DNA of 47,263 nt from a bacterium (GTDB taxonomy: Bacteria; Electryoneota; B3-LCP): contig JAPKYS010000051.1 of NCBI GenBank assembly GCA_026394195.1, positions 1 through 47,263 on the forward strand, given 5' to 3'. Numbering within the stretch: the first letter of the stretch is position 1; each line of letters starts with the position of its first letter. The position numbers and the translations under genes were made by a program. Shown here one piece after another: positions 1-7,259 of the stretch. The notes below the pieces were generated by a model. The model saw only the letters and a list, made by a program, of their open reading frames with translations, had not been told where the DNA came from and did not search any database.

Positions 1-429
1 CCGGGGATGTCGGCGACTGCGGATATCATCACGGAAGTGCGCGAGGATGCGCTCCAAGTCCCCATCCAGTGCATCGTCCTGAAGATGCCCAAGAAGGAAG
101 CCGGCAAGGATGGAAAAGCTGACTCGACGGTGACAGACACCACCAAGAAGGGGGAAGTACCGGGCAAAGAGAAGCTCATCGAAGTCGTTTTCCGTATGGC
201 CAATGGCAAAGCCGAGCAGGTCCCGGTGACGACGGGCATTTCCAGCGATACCGACACTGAGGTCATTTCCGGACTGGCGGAAGGGGACGTCATCGTTACT
301 GGTCCCTTCAGAACCCTGACGCAAAAGCTGAAAGACGGAGATGCGGTAAAAGAAAAAAAGGAAACTCCATTCAGCGGCGCCGGCGAGAGCGGTAGTCAGG
401 CGACTGAGGAGAGGGGTAGTGGGTCGTAA
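1..429 (+). CDS. Efflux periplasmic adaptor (MacA/HlyD family), C-terminal part
   Basis: The reading frame is open from the first base of the window, so the gene begins upstream and only the last 142 residues are visible. Family knowledge: these adaptors bridge an inner-membrane transporter to an outer-membrane channel. The visible part has the membrane-proximal beta strands typical of the family end, with '[19 protein letters not shown]' followed by 'EGDVIVTGP'. A charged, low-complexity insertion (about residues 28-58) and a Gly/Ser/Glu-rich tail are probably unstructured. The stop overlaps the start of the ABC ATPase by 11 bases, which indicates one operon and translational coupling. The match to MacA-type adaptors is inferred mainly from the MacB-like partners that follow. 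Confidence 0.8.
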   Translation, partial: PGMSATADIITEVREDALQVPIQCIVLKMPKKEAGKDGKADSTVTDTTKKGEVPGKEKLIEVVFRMANGKAEQVPVTTGISSDTDTEVISGLAEGDVIVTGPFRTLTQKLKDGDAVKEKKETPFSGAGESGSQATEERGSGS

Positions 430-1150
430 GATGGCTGAAGACGGCATACTTATCAAATTTGTAAACGTTGAAAAAACGTATCAGATCGGTGAGATCGAGG
501 TCCCGGCGCTGCGCGCCATCAACCTGATCATCCACAAGGGCGAATACGTTGCCATCATGGGTCCATCCGGATCGGGTAAAAGCACCATGATGAATCTGAT
601 CGGCTGCCTCGACACGGTCAGTACCGGTGAATATTGGCTGGCGGGTGAGAATGTCTCTGAATTGACGGATAACGAGCTGGCGCATATCCGTAACCGACGG
701 ATCGGATTCGTTTTTCAGACGTTTAACCTGCTGCCGCGCGCCAACGCCTTTCGCAACGTAGAGCTTCCGTTAATCTACGCCGGCGTAGGCCCTGGGATTC
801 GCAAGGAACGAGCCATCGAGGCATTGAAAAACGTGGGACTCGGGGATCGCATAAATCATAAACCCGCTGAGCTTTCCGGCGGTCAACGGCAGCGGGTCGC
901 CATCGCTCGAGCCTTGATTAACAACCCCTCTTTGATCCTGGCAGATGAACCGACCGGAAACCTTGACAGCGCCACCGGCGAAGAAATCCTACAAATTTTC
1001 GATAAACTGCACTCCGCCGGCAATACTATGGTGGTGGTTACGCATGAGGAATCGGTGGCTGGACGAGCCGCTCGTGTCATCAGGCTGTTCGACGGCCAGG
1101 TGGTTTCGGATACGTACAATCATGTCCATGCTCAAACCACGATGGAATAA
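419..1150 (+). CDS. ABC transporter ATP-binding protein (MacB/LolD type)
   Basis: This 243-residue ATPase powers the adaptor/permease pair around it. Visible motifs are Walker A (GPSGSGKST, about residue 48), a Q-loop (VFQTFNLLP), the ABC signature ([15 protein letters not shown]), Walker B with the catalytic Glu ([13 protein letters not shown]) and the H-loop His (VVVTHE). The NLDSATG D-loop is typical of the MacB/LolD/FtsE subgroup. The GTG start at 419 is preferred because AGGAG at 407-411 lies 7 bases upstream. The alternative ATG at 431 has no comparable ribosome binding site. The start overlaps the adaptor gene. The substrate (macrolide, lipoprotein or peptide) cannot be told from sequence. 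Confidence 0.93.
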   Translation: MGRKMAEDGILIKFVNVEKTYQIGEIEVPALRAINLIIHKGEYVAIMGPSGSGKSTMMNLIGCLDTVSTGEYWLAGENVSELTDNELAHIRNRRIGFVFQTFNLLPRANAFRNVELPLIYAGVGPGIRKERAIEALKNVGLGDRINHKPAELSGGQRQRVAIARALINNPSLILADEPTGNLDSATGEEILQIFDKLHSAGNTMVVVTHEESVAGRAARVIRLFDGQVVSDTYNHVHAQTTME

Positions 1151-1193
1151 GCGATGTTAACAGACCACACTGTTCAACAAATGGTTTAGGGTG

Positions 1194-2417
1194 ATGAAAG
1201 CCTTTATCCTTGACGTTTTTGAAGCCGCCAAAATTGCTGGAAGAGCACTAAGATCCAACAAAATTCGATCTTTCCTGGCGACTCTGGGCATCGTTATCGG
1301 CGTCATGACCGTCGTGCTTATGATCACGATCATAGCCGGGTTGAACATGTCCTTCCAACGGCAATTAGCTGCCATCGGATCCGGTACTCTGTACGTCGAC
1401 CGATATCCCTGGATATTCGACGACGATTTCTTCAGTTACCGCAATCGCCCCCGGATTTCGATGAAGGAGTACCTGGCGATCAGTCGTTACTGCACCAAAG
1501 CCAAGGCAGTTACACCGTATTCCGACACGATGCGTCCGGTGGGATTCAAATCTGAAGTGCTTTCGGGGGTTTACATCGTGGGAACTACCGATGCCTACTT
1601 AGAGACGTCCGACGTTATGCCTGAGGTGGGCAGATTTATATCCGCAACGGATGCCAATGCCAATCGAGACGTGGTGGTGATTGGTACGACGGTCGCAGAA
1701 AAATTATTCAAGGAACGAAATCCGATCGGACAGATGGTCCGTATCTCCGGACATGAATTCCGAGTTATCGGCGTTCTGGAAAAACAGGGAACCATGTTCG
1801 GTCAAAGCCTGGACAGCCAGGCGATCATTCCATTAGGCTCCTTGATGAAGTATTTTGGCCGCCACCGGGACGTCACCATCATCGTTAAGGCTGCCGACCC
1901 AAAACAGTTGGATGAGCTCAAAGACGAGCTGACTGGAGTTCTCCGCCGCGTTCGCAAACTGGGTCCCGCTGACAAAGACAACTTCGCCATCAACGAACAG
2001 GGGCAGTTGATGTCCATGTATACGCAGCTCACTTCGGGCGTTTATAGCGCTGGAATCATCATCGGCGGCATCTCGTTGTTGGTCGGCGGCATCGGCATTA
2101 TGAATATCATGCTGGTATCTGTGACCGAACGAACCCAGGAAATCGGCATTCGAAAAGCGCTTGGGGCAAAAAAAAGCCAGATCATGCGCCAATTCCTGAT
2201 CGAATCCGCCTTGATCTGCCTGATCGGTGGAACCATCGGTGTTGGATTAGCCTGGGGCGGCGGTAAGATCATCAATCAATGGCTGCCGGCCGTGATGCCG
2301 ATCTCTGTGGCCATCGCCAGCACGATGTTCGCCGCTCTGGTTGGAATCTTCTTCGGAATCTTCCCTGCGGCTAAAGCCGCGCGGCTGGATCCGATCGTCG
2401 CCTTGCGCAAGGAATGA
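1194..2417 (+). CDS. ABC transporter permease (MacB/FtsX family)
   Basis: This is a 407-residue inner-membrane permease with the MacB layout. It has one N-terminal membrane segment (about residues 25-48, [20 protein letters not shown]), a periplasmic MacB_PCD domain (about 50-280) and three C-terminal FtsX-type segments (about 285-305, 335-358 and 375-400). The signature '[27 protein letters not shown]' region, which couples to the ATPase, begins near residue 300. The ATG at 1194 is chosen. A GTG at 1191 directly before it would add one residue, and AGGG lies just upstream. It follows the ATPase by 43 bases in the same operon. Together the three genes make a tripartite efflux system; the outer-membrane TolC-like partner is not in the window. 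Confidence 0.9.
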   Translation: MKAFILDVFEAAKIAGRALRSNKIRSFLATLGIVIGVMTVVLMITIIAGLNMSFQRQLAAIGSGTLYVDRYPWIFDDDFFSYRNRPRISMKEYLAISRYCTKAKAVTPYSDTMRPVGFKSEVLSGVYIVGTTDAYLETSDVMPEVGRFISATDANANRDVVVIGTTVAEKLFKERNPIGQMVRISGHEFRVIGVLEKQGTMFGQSLDSQAIIPLGSLMKYFGRHRDVTIIVKAADPKQLDELKDELTGVLRRVRKLGPADKDNFAINEQGQLMSMYTQLTSGVYSAGIIIGGISLLVGGIGIMNIMLVSVTERTQEIGIRKALGAKKSQIMRQFLIESALICLIGGTIGVGLAWGGGKIINQWLPAVMPISVAIASTMFAALVGIFFGIFPAAKAARLDPIVALRKE

Positions 2418-2580
2418 AGCAGGGGCGGTTCGATGATAGATTTGACAGATACGATGATTCATCGAGAGCCAAAACGTGAGGCGAGGTTATGGATTGATTA
2501 AGCAATCCGTACAATTACAAAATATATATCCGAAAATTATTCAAGGAGATGTTGATAATTTGTTTATAACTGCTCGATTC

Positions 2581-2600
2581 ATTGTGACCGGTGTCACAAT
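2581..2600. promoter_or_regulatory. CRP/FNR-family binding palindrome
   Basis: The sequence TGTGA-N6-TCACA (2583-2598) is an exact match to the E. coli CRP consensus half-sites. It sits inside a longer perfect inverted repeat of two 8-base arms around a 4-base centre. It lies in the 369-base gap before the M23 peptidase, about 190 bases upstream of its ATG and about 110 bases upstream of the putative -35 box. This distance suits an upstream activator or a separate promoter in the AT-rich stretch between them. Which regulator binds is unknown. Confidence 0.6.
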
Positions 2601-2699
2601 GCCCTTAATATTAAGAACTTACAAGATGAATTGAAATTGGAGCATTTTATCTGATCTAACTATATATATTTTGTGAATCTAAAAAAGGAGAGAAATTGC

Positions 2700-2728
2700 T
2701 TGACATTGTCCAGAGGATTTGTTATTTT
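2700..2728 (+). promoter_or_regulatory. Putative sigma-70-type promoter for the M23 peptidase
   Basis: TTGACA (2700-2705) is followed after 17 bases by TATTTT (2723-2728). Transcription would start near 2735 and give a leader of about 50 bases before the strong ribosome binding site at 2774-2779. The rest of the 2418-2786 gap is AT-rich, with no gene apart from the palindrome at 2581. Confidence 0.5.
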
Positions 2729-2786
2729 TCGTTTCGGGTTTCACAAAAATAGTACTAACGGGATCATCCCCATAGGAGGCCGCCGC

Positions 2787-3698
2787 ATGCTGAAGAAGCG
2801 TTTCAAGTTAATTTTCTTCCATGAGGGGACATCAAAAAAGGTAGAGTTTAATTTCTCCAAAAAGCAAATCCTGATTGCTGCGACGTCTGTACTCGCAGTC
2901 TATTTGCTGTTTAGTATTGCATCAGGCACTCTTATCCAAAGTGTATTCGGTGCAAAAACCGTCGCTGCTCTGAAGAACACCAACTCCAGGTTGGAAAAGC
3001 AGCTCAATATCGCTAACGGTAAGGTAAAACAACTCGCTCAGCGTATGGACAATCTGTCTCAATCTGATGGCGAGTTGCGGGCATATGCTCACTTGCCGGT
3101 TTTGGACCCCGAAGCTCTGAAGATGGGTATTGGAGGATTACTCCCCTACCAGGGCGCGGATAATATGGAAGCCGGATATCTCCTTTCCAAACTGGATGAA
3201 CTTGAACGCCAGGTTGGCGTCCAGGAAAAATCATTGGTCGATGTTCGCGACCAGGTGGATCGAGAAACGGAACTTCTGAAGAGCATCCCTTGTATCAAAC
3301 CGACTCAGGGAGGAGCGTTTTCCTCTTTGTTCGGTCATCGTCGTGATCCCTTCAATGGCCGCTGGGTTCCGCATCTGGGAGTTGACATCAACGCTCCGAC
3401 CGGCACGCCGGTCTATAGCACGGCTGAAGGCACAGTTATTTTTGCTGCGCAGGAACCTGCTTACGGTAAAATGATTGTCATCGATCACGGTAAAGGCTAC
3501 AAAACGCTCTATGCTCACCTCAATCGCTTCTACGTCAGTAAAGGGCAGGAGATCAAGCGTGGCGACCGGATCGCGGATATGGGCAGTACCGGCAGATCCA
3601 CCGGACCGCACGTGCATTACGAGGTGATGCGTTACAGCGAACATCTGAATCCGCTGGATTTCATGTTCGACGGTTATGCCATGGCGAGAATTCCCTAA
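2787..3698 (+). CDS. Membrane-anchored M23 (LytM-type) peptidase
   Basis: This 303-residue protein probably cuts peptidoglycan cross-links in the periplasm. It has a short cytoplasmic N-terminus, one membrane segment (about residues 28-48, ILIAATSVLAVYLLFSIASG), a coiled-coil-like stretch (about 60-95), a second helical segment (about 140-165) and a C-terminal LytM domain (about 185-290). The zinc-site residues are visible: His and Asp in HLGVD and the HVH of GPHVHYE, with the YAHL motif between them. ATG 2787 is chosen because AGGAGG lies 7 bases upstream. The longer in-frame extension to 2673 would start upstream of the putative promoter. It is a single gene closed by the terminator at 3722. 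Confidence 0.88.
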   Translation: MLKKRFKLIFFHEGTSKKVEFNFSKKQILIAATSVLAVYLLFSIASGTLIQSVFGAKTVAALKNTNSRLEKQLNIANGKVKQLAQRMDNLSQSDGELRAYAHLPVLDPEALKMGIGGLLPYQGADNMEAGYLLSKLDELERQVGVQEKSLVDVRDQVDRETELLKSIPCIKPTQGGAFSSLFGHRRDPFNGRWVPHLGVDINAPTGTPVYSTAEGTVIFAAQEPAYGKMIVIDHGKGYKTLYAHLNRFYVSKGQEIKRGDRIADMGSTGRSTGPHVHYEVMRYSEHLNPLDFMFDGYAMARIP

Positions 3699-3721
3699 GT
3701 TTCCATTAAATGGATTTCCGA

Positions 3722-3749
3722 GGCGCTGAGCAAATCAGCGCCTTTTTTT
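3722..3749 (+). terminator. Rho-independent terminator after the M23 peptidase gene
   Basis: A perfect 8-bp stem (GGCGCTGA / TCAGCGCC) with a GCAAA loop is followed directly by seven T residues. It lies 23 bases after the peptidase stop codon. Confidence 0.92.
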
Positions 3750-3868
3750 ATTCATTCCGCCGTTAAGTTTACTCGACAATTTACGCTTGCATTGGTGGCT
3801 GATTTTACGTATATTGAAAAGGTACAATCAGATTTGGACGATAATCCCGTTTGCTTTAGGAAGATGTG

Positions 3869-5164
3869 ATGACTCAACTCAGTGAAGCGCTTGCCGGAGT
3901 GATAACACCAGAGATGCTGGAGGTCGCTCGGCAAGAAAGTATAGATCCAGAATGGTTGCGCCAGAAGATCGCAGCCGGACGCACAGTTATTCCCAAAAAT
4001 CGGCGACGAGAGTTCATGGTGCGCGGCATCGGTCAGGGATTGCGCACCAAGGTTAATGCCAATATCGGTAGTTCCGGTGAACACTACGACCTGGAAGAAG
4101 AGATCGCCAAGCTGCAGGTGGCGGTAGCGGCGGGCGCTGACAGCGTGATGGATCTATCGACAGGTGGTGATCTTGACGGGATTCGCCAGGCTATTCTGGA
4201 GAAGTCCTGCGTGATGGTGGGAACCGTTCCGATCTACGGCGCCGCCGCCCGGATTTTACAGAAGGGCGACCAGCTCGTCCAGCTCAAAGTCGATGGACTG
4301 TTTGATGAAATCGAACAGCAATGCCTTCAGGGGATTGATTATATCACTGTGCATTGTGGAGTCACCCAGCGAGCGCTGGATATTTTGGAAAAATCGCCGC
4401 GTGTTTGCGGAGTCGTCAGCCGAGGCGGATCCATACTCGCTCTATGGATGAAGCACCATCACTGCGAGAATCCACTATACGAATACTTCGACCGCCTGCT
4501 GGATATCGCCTATGAGTACGACGTTACACTCTCGTTGGGGGATGGACTGCGACCGGGAGCAATTGCCGATGCAGGCGACCAGGCGCAAATCGAAGAGCTG
4601 GTGACTCTGGGTGGATTGGCTCGCAGAGCCCGCGAAAAAGGCGTGCAGGTGATGATCGAAGGACCGGGACACGTGCCGCTCCAGGATATCGTAGCACACG
4701 TCCAGATGGAAAAGAGCATCTGCGACGGAGCGCCATTCTACGTCCTGGGTCCATTGACGACCGACGTGGCCCCGGGTTATGACCACATCACCTCCGCGAT
4801 CGGAGGCGCCATCGCCGCAGGGGCCGGAGCGGATTTCCTCTGCTATGTCACCCCCGCTGAACATTTACGGCTGCCCACTCTCGCCGAGGTCAGAGAAGGC
4901 GTCTTCGCAGCCCGCATCGCCGCACATTCAGGCGATATCGCCAAAGGAATCGCCGGAGTTATGGACTGGGATCGGCAGATGTCAGAATATCGCCGGGCGC
5001 TCGACTGGGAAGGGATGTACAGCGTGGCGCTGGATCCCGAGTTGGCGCGTTCCAAACGCCGCAACAGTGAGGCGTATGATCAGATCGTCTGCACCATGTG
5101 CGGGAAGCTGTGTTCAATTAACCTGGGGAAAGAGACGTCCGCTGTGCCCACTCAGGCTGAATGA
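3869..5164 (+). CDS. thiC: ThiC-family radical SAM enzyme (phosphomethylpyrimidine synthase, short form)
   Basis: ThiC converts aminoimidazole ribotide (AIR) to hydroxymethylpyrimidine phosphate for thiamine. The 431-residue length is that of the short form, which lacks the N-terminal domain of the roughly 630-residue E. coli enzyme. Family blocks are visible: NANIGSS near residue 66, [62 protein letters not shown] and [12 protein letters not shown]. The C-terminal cluster motif reads CTMCGKLC, spaced CX2CX3C, against CX2CX4C in E. coli ThiC. The AIR-using paralogue BzaF (benzimidazole for anaerobic cobalamin) is a close relative and cannot be excluded. AGGAAG lies 5 bases before the ATG; a GTG directly upstream is less likely. 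No TPP riboswitch is visible in the 120-base leader. hpt follows after 54 bases. Confidence 0.88.
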   Translation: MTQLSEALAGVITPEMLEVARQESIDPEWLRQKIAAGRTVIPKNRRREFMVRGIGQGLRTKVNANIGSSGEHYDLEEEIAKLQVAVAAGADSVMDLSTGGDLDGIRQAILEKSCVMVGTVPIYGAAARILQKGDQLVQLKVDGLFDEIEQQCLQGIDYITVHCGVTQRALDILEKSPRVCGVVSRGGSILALWMKHHHCENPLYEYFDRLLDIAYEYDVTLSLGDGLRPGAIADAGDQAQIEELVTLGGLARRAREKGVQVMIEGPGHVPLQDIVAHVQMEKSICDGAPFYVLGPLTTDVAPGYDHITSAIGGAIAAGAGADFLCYVTPAEHLRLPTLAEVREGVFAARIAAHSGDIAKGIAGVMDWDRQMSEYRRALDWEGMYSVALDPELARSKRRNSEAYDQIVCTMCGKLCSINLGKETSAVPTQAE

Positions 5165-5218
5165 TATTACACAAAATCAAGAATATCCACCCTTCAGAGA
5201 TAATAATTCGGGGACTTT

Positions 5219-5752
5219 ATGTTGAAACTACACCAGGAACCGCTGATCACTGAGCTGGAAATTAAAGTGCGCATGGGTCAGATGGTTTTGGACATTGCCA
5301 GGGATCTCCGGCACCGGGAACTGACCGTAATCGGAATTCTGCGCGGAAGTTTTATGTTCACGGCTGATCTGGTGCGTCTGCTTTATATCAATGATATCCA
5401 TCCGCTCATCGACTTTGTCTTCGTGACCAGCTATGATGGCACAGAATCCACAGGGGAACTGAGGCTTTTAAAGGAGATGTCATTGGAGGTGGAAGGGAAG
5501 TTGGTGCTGATTGCTGACGATATCCTCGACACCGGCAAGACGATGAAGTTCGCTCAGGATTTTCTCAAAGAAAAGGGTGCCGAGCAGGTAAAATCCTGCG
5601 TTTTGTTGGATAAGCCCGCGCGCCGCCTGGTGCCGGTGCAGGCAGATTACGTCGGTTTCACCATCGACGACGTCTTCGTCGTAGGCTACGGCCTGGATTA
5701 CAATGGACGCTACCGCGATCTGCCCTATTTAGGCGTGGTGGAAGAAGAGTAG
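5219..5752 (+). CDS. hpt: Hypoxanthine (guanine) phosphoribosyltransferase
   Basis: This 177-residue purine salvage enzyme transfers the ribose phosphate of PRPP to hypoxanthine or guanine. The PRPP-binding loop is clear (LIADDILDTGKT, about residues 98-109). The early LRGS block (ILRGSFMF) forms the second phosphate loop, and the C-terminal GYGLDYNGRYRDLPYLGV matches bacterial Hpt. The length is normal for the family. The ATG at 5219 follows a weak GGGG site. The gene is 54 bases after thiC with no terminator between them, so the two are probably co-transcribed. The pairing is plausible because both handle purine-related or phosphoribosyl intermediates, but this is inference. Confidence 0.93.
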   Translation: MLKLHQEPLITELEIKVRMGQMVLDIARDLRHRELTVIGILRGSFMFTADLVRLLYINDIHPLIDFVFVTSYDGTESTGELRLLKEMSLEVEGKLVLIADDILDTGKTMKFAQDFLKEKGAEQVKSCVLLDKPARRLVPVQADYVGFTIDDVFVVGYGLDYNGRYRDLPYLGVVEEE

Positions 5753-5778
5753 ACTCTTACTGACAGATCGTGAGAAAC

Positions 5779-5809
5779 AAAAAAAACGCATGGGAATGCG
5801 CTTTTTTTG
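5779..5809. terminator. Bidirectional terminator between hpt and tRNA-Arg
   Basis: The stem CGCAT/ATGCG (5787-5791 and 5796-5800, loop GGGA) has an A-run on its left and a T-run on its right. It can therefore stop hpt transcripts on the plus strand and tRNA-Arg transcripts on the minus strand. Confidence 0.8.
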
Positions 5810-5882
5810 TACCCCCGCCGGGACTCGAACCCGGGCTCCTGGCTCCGGAGGCCAGTGCTCTATCCATCTGAGCTACAGGGGC
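5810..5882 (-). tRNA. tRNA-Arg (anticodon CCG)
   Basis: The 73-base cloverleaf reads on the minus strand. It has a 7-bp acceptor GCCCCTG/CGGGGGT (with G-T wobbles), D-arm AGCTCAGATGGATAGAGC, anticodon stem CTGGC/GCCAG around loop CTCCGGA (anticodon CCG), and T-loop GGTTCGAGTCCC. The discriminator base is A and CCA is not encoded. Confidence 0.95.
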
Positions 5883-5960
5883 AAAGTGAATGTTATAAAA
5901 TTAGACCGGATAGCTGGATAAGATATAGGCTGCCATTCCTGCAATTGGGTGCTCTTTAGG

Positions 5961-6068
5961 CGCGTTGCGTTAGGTCTTAGTCGGCGAAAGCCGGCGTGAC
6001 CTGACGCTTGAGAATCCGAAAGCACCGGTGTCAGGTCACACCCTTCGGGCAAGGCCTGACACAACGCG
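5961..6068 (+). repeat. Dispersed palindromic repeat R1, copy A (108 bp)
   Basis: The ends are inverted (CGCGTTG / CAACGCG). Inside are two adjacent hairpins. The first has arms GCGTTAGGTC / GACCTGACGC enclosing CGGC-GAAA-GCCG. The second has arms GTGTCAGG / CCTGACAC with an inner CCC-TTCG-GGG. A second full copy is at 38787 and a cut copy is at the right edge of the window, all in the same orientation. It sits in the 320-base gap 5883-6202. Outside the repeat the gap holds only a GC-rich inverted repeat (6145-6152 with 6169-6176) next to the end of the following minus-strand gene. Confidence 0.85.
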
Positions 6069-6202
6069 AACATGGGCAGTATGAACGTTAATATACAAAA
6101 TTCTCACAGGTCAGTCAAGCAGGATTCGGGATTAGAGTGCAGGAGCGCGGCGGGATCATAGATTCCAGCGCCGCGCCCAACTGGACTGTTTTCTCCGCGA
6201 AT

Positions 6203-7237
6203 TTATTCCCGCTCTTTTGTCTTCACCAGTTTATATCCCGAAGGAACCTCGAATTTACTCGCATCAATCGCGCCGGTGGAGGCTTCGATGAGCTCATTGG
6301 TCATTTGAAAGCTGACCTTATCTTCGTATTGTAACTCGCCGGATTGCGGTTCTTTCGGAGCCGGAGGTTCTTTCTTCTCTTTCTTCTCCTTCTTAAATCC
6401 GAAGGGGAGTTTGCTCAACATTTCCTGAGCGGCTGCATTACCGATATTGAGAGTATCACCTTCAGCTTTAGGTATAGCGATCTGGCGATTCTTCACCTCG
6501 ATAGTCATCAGGACAGGTTCGCCGGGCGCCTTTTTCACCGCTTCAAAAAGCTGCCCCATCTGCTTCTGGTAGCTCCCCATTGCCGTCATCAGTCCGGGGG
6601 TAAGAACCGATTCGTCCAGGTTGATGGCTTTCATGTAGCGCTGCTGATAAGCCAGAATATCGTCGGCTCCGGGCAGGTCCTTGCTATTCCAGATATCCAT
6701 CGTGATCCAGACCTTGTCCTCAGGGTTCTTTTTGTTGATGCCGATGGCGGTCACTTTGGCATTTTTGCAGGAGTACCCATTGATGGTCTTGGGATTGGGA
6801 TCCGATTTGTCTTCAGTGGTCCAGGCATAGTCATTTTCGGATGATGCAGACGTATCAGGTCCCCTCATCTCCTGCATCTGTTTGATACCTTTCTGGATCA
6901 TCTCGCGAAATTCAGCGAACGTCATCTCGTTATAGGTCTGCTTTTTAGGCTGTATATTCCAAATGACTTCTTTATCAAGTCGAACAACGCTGATACTTTC
7001 GTTGGATTTGCCGCCAGTCATGGTCTTCATCATGCCTTCGGTCCACTTAGTCAGAGTTTCGCTGGTGGATCGATCCGAAGCGTAATATTCGGTGCTCAAG
7101 GTTTCAGAGGCGCCCATGAATGATGAGCTGATCTTGTGCTTTCTGGTGACGTCTGCCTGAACTGAGGAAACGGTTAACACAACTACCAGCAGCCCGGCTG
7201 TAAAGGCAGTGTAAGGAATTTTCAAGAAGTGTTTCAT
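6203..7237 (-). CDS. Secreted LolA/DUF4412-like protein of unknown function
   Basis: The protein has 344 residues with a signal peptide (about 1-28, cleavage after VQA). The block 'VVRLDKEVIWNIQPKKQTYNEM' (about 84-105) and the C-terminal 'FEVPSGYKLVK' resemble DUF4412 or LolA-like periplasmic proteins, in which a beta sheet may bind a lipid or another hydrophobic ligand. This is a distant impression, not a firm match. A Lys/Glu/Pro-rich stretch (about residues 283-300) is probably a flexible linker. GAAGGA precedes the ATG. It starts 22 bases after the stop of the sorting-domain protein upstream, so the two are probably one operon. No enzymatic motif is seen. Confidence 0.6.
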   Translation of the reverse strand: MKHFLKIPYTAFTAGLLVVVLTVSSVQADVTRKHKISSSFMGASETLSTEYYASDRSTSETLTKWTEGMMKTMTGGKSNESISVVRLDKEVIWNIQPKKQTYNEMTFAEFREMIQKGIKQMQEMRGPDTSASSENDYAWTTEDKSDPNPKTINGYSCKNAKVTAIGINKKNPEDKVWITMDIWNSKDLPGADDILAYQQRYMKAINLDESVLTPGLMTAMGSYQKQMGQLFEAVKKAPGEPVLMTIEVKNRQIAIPKAEGDTLNIGNAAAQEMLSKLPFGFKKEKKEKKEPPAPKEPQSGELQYEDKVSFQMTNELIEASTGAIDASKFEVPSGYKLVKTKERE

Positions 7238-7259
7238 TGGTCCTTCTTTTTTACGTAAC

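Noticed and set aside
2673..2786. N-terminal extension of the first M23 peptidase
   Set aside because: It would begin upstream of the putative promoter, whereas ATG 2787 has an ideal AGGAGG site and gives the usual membrane-anchor topology.
3750..3868. TPP or cobalamin riboswitch in front of the thiC-like gene
   Set aside because: The 119-base gap lacks the TPP core (CTGAGA and its partner element) and is too short for a cobalamin riboswitch.
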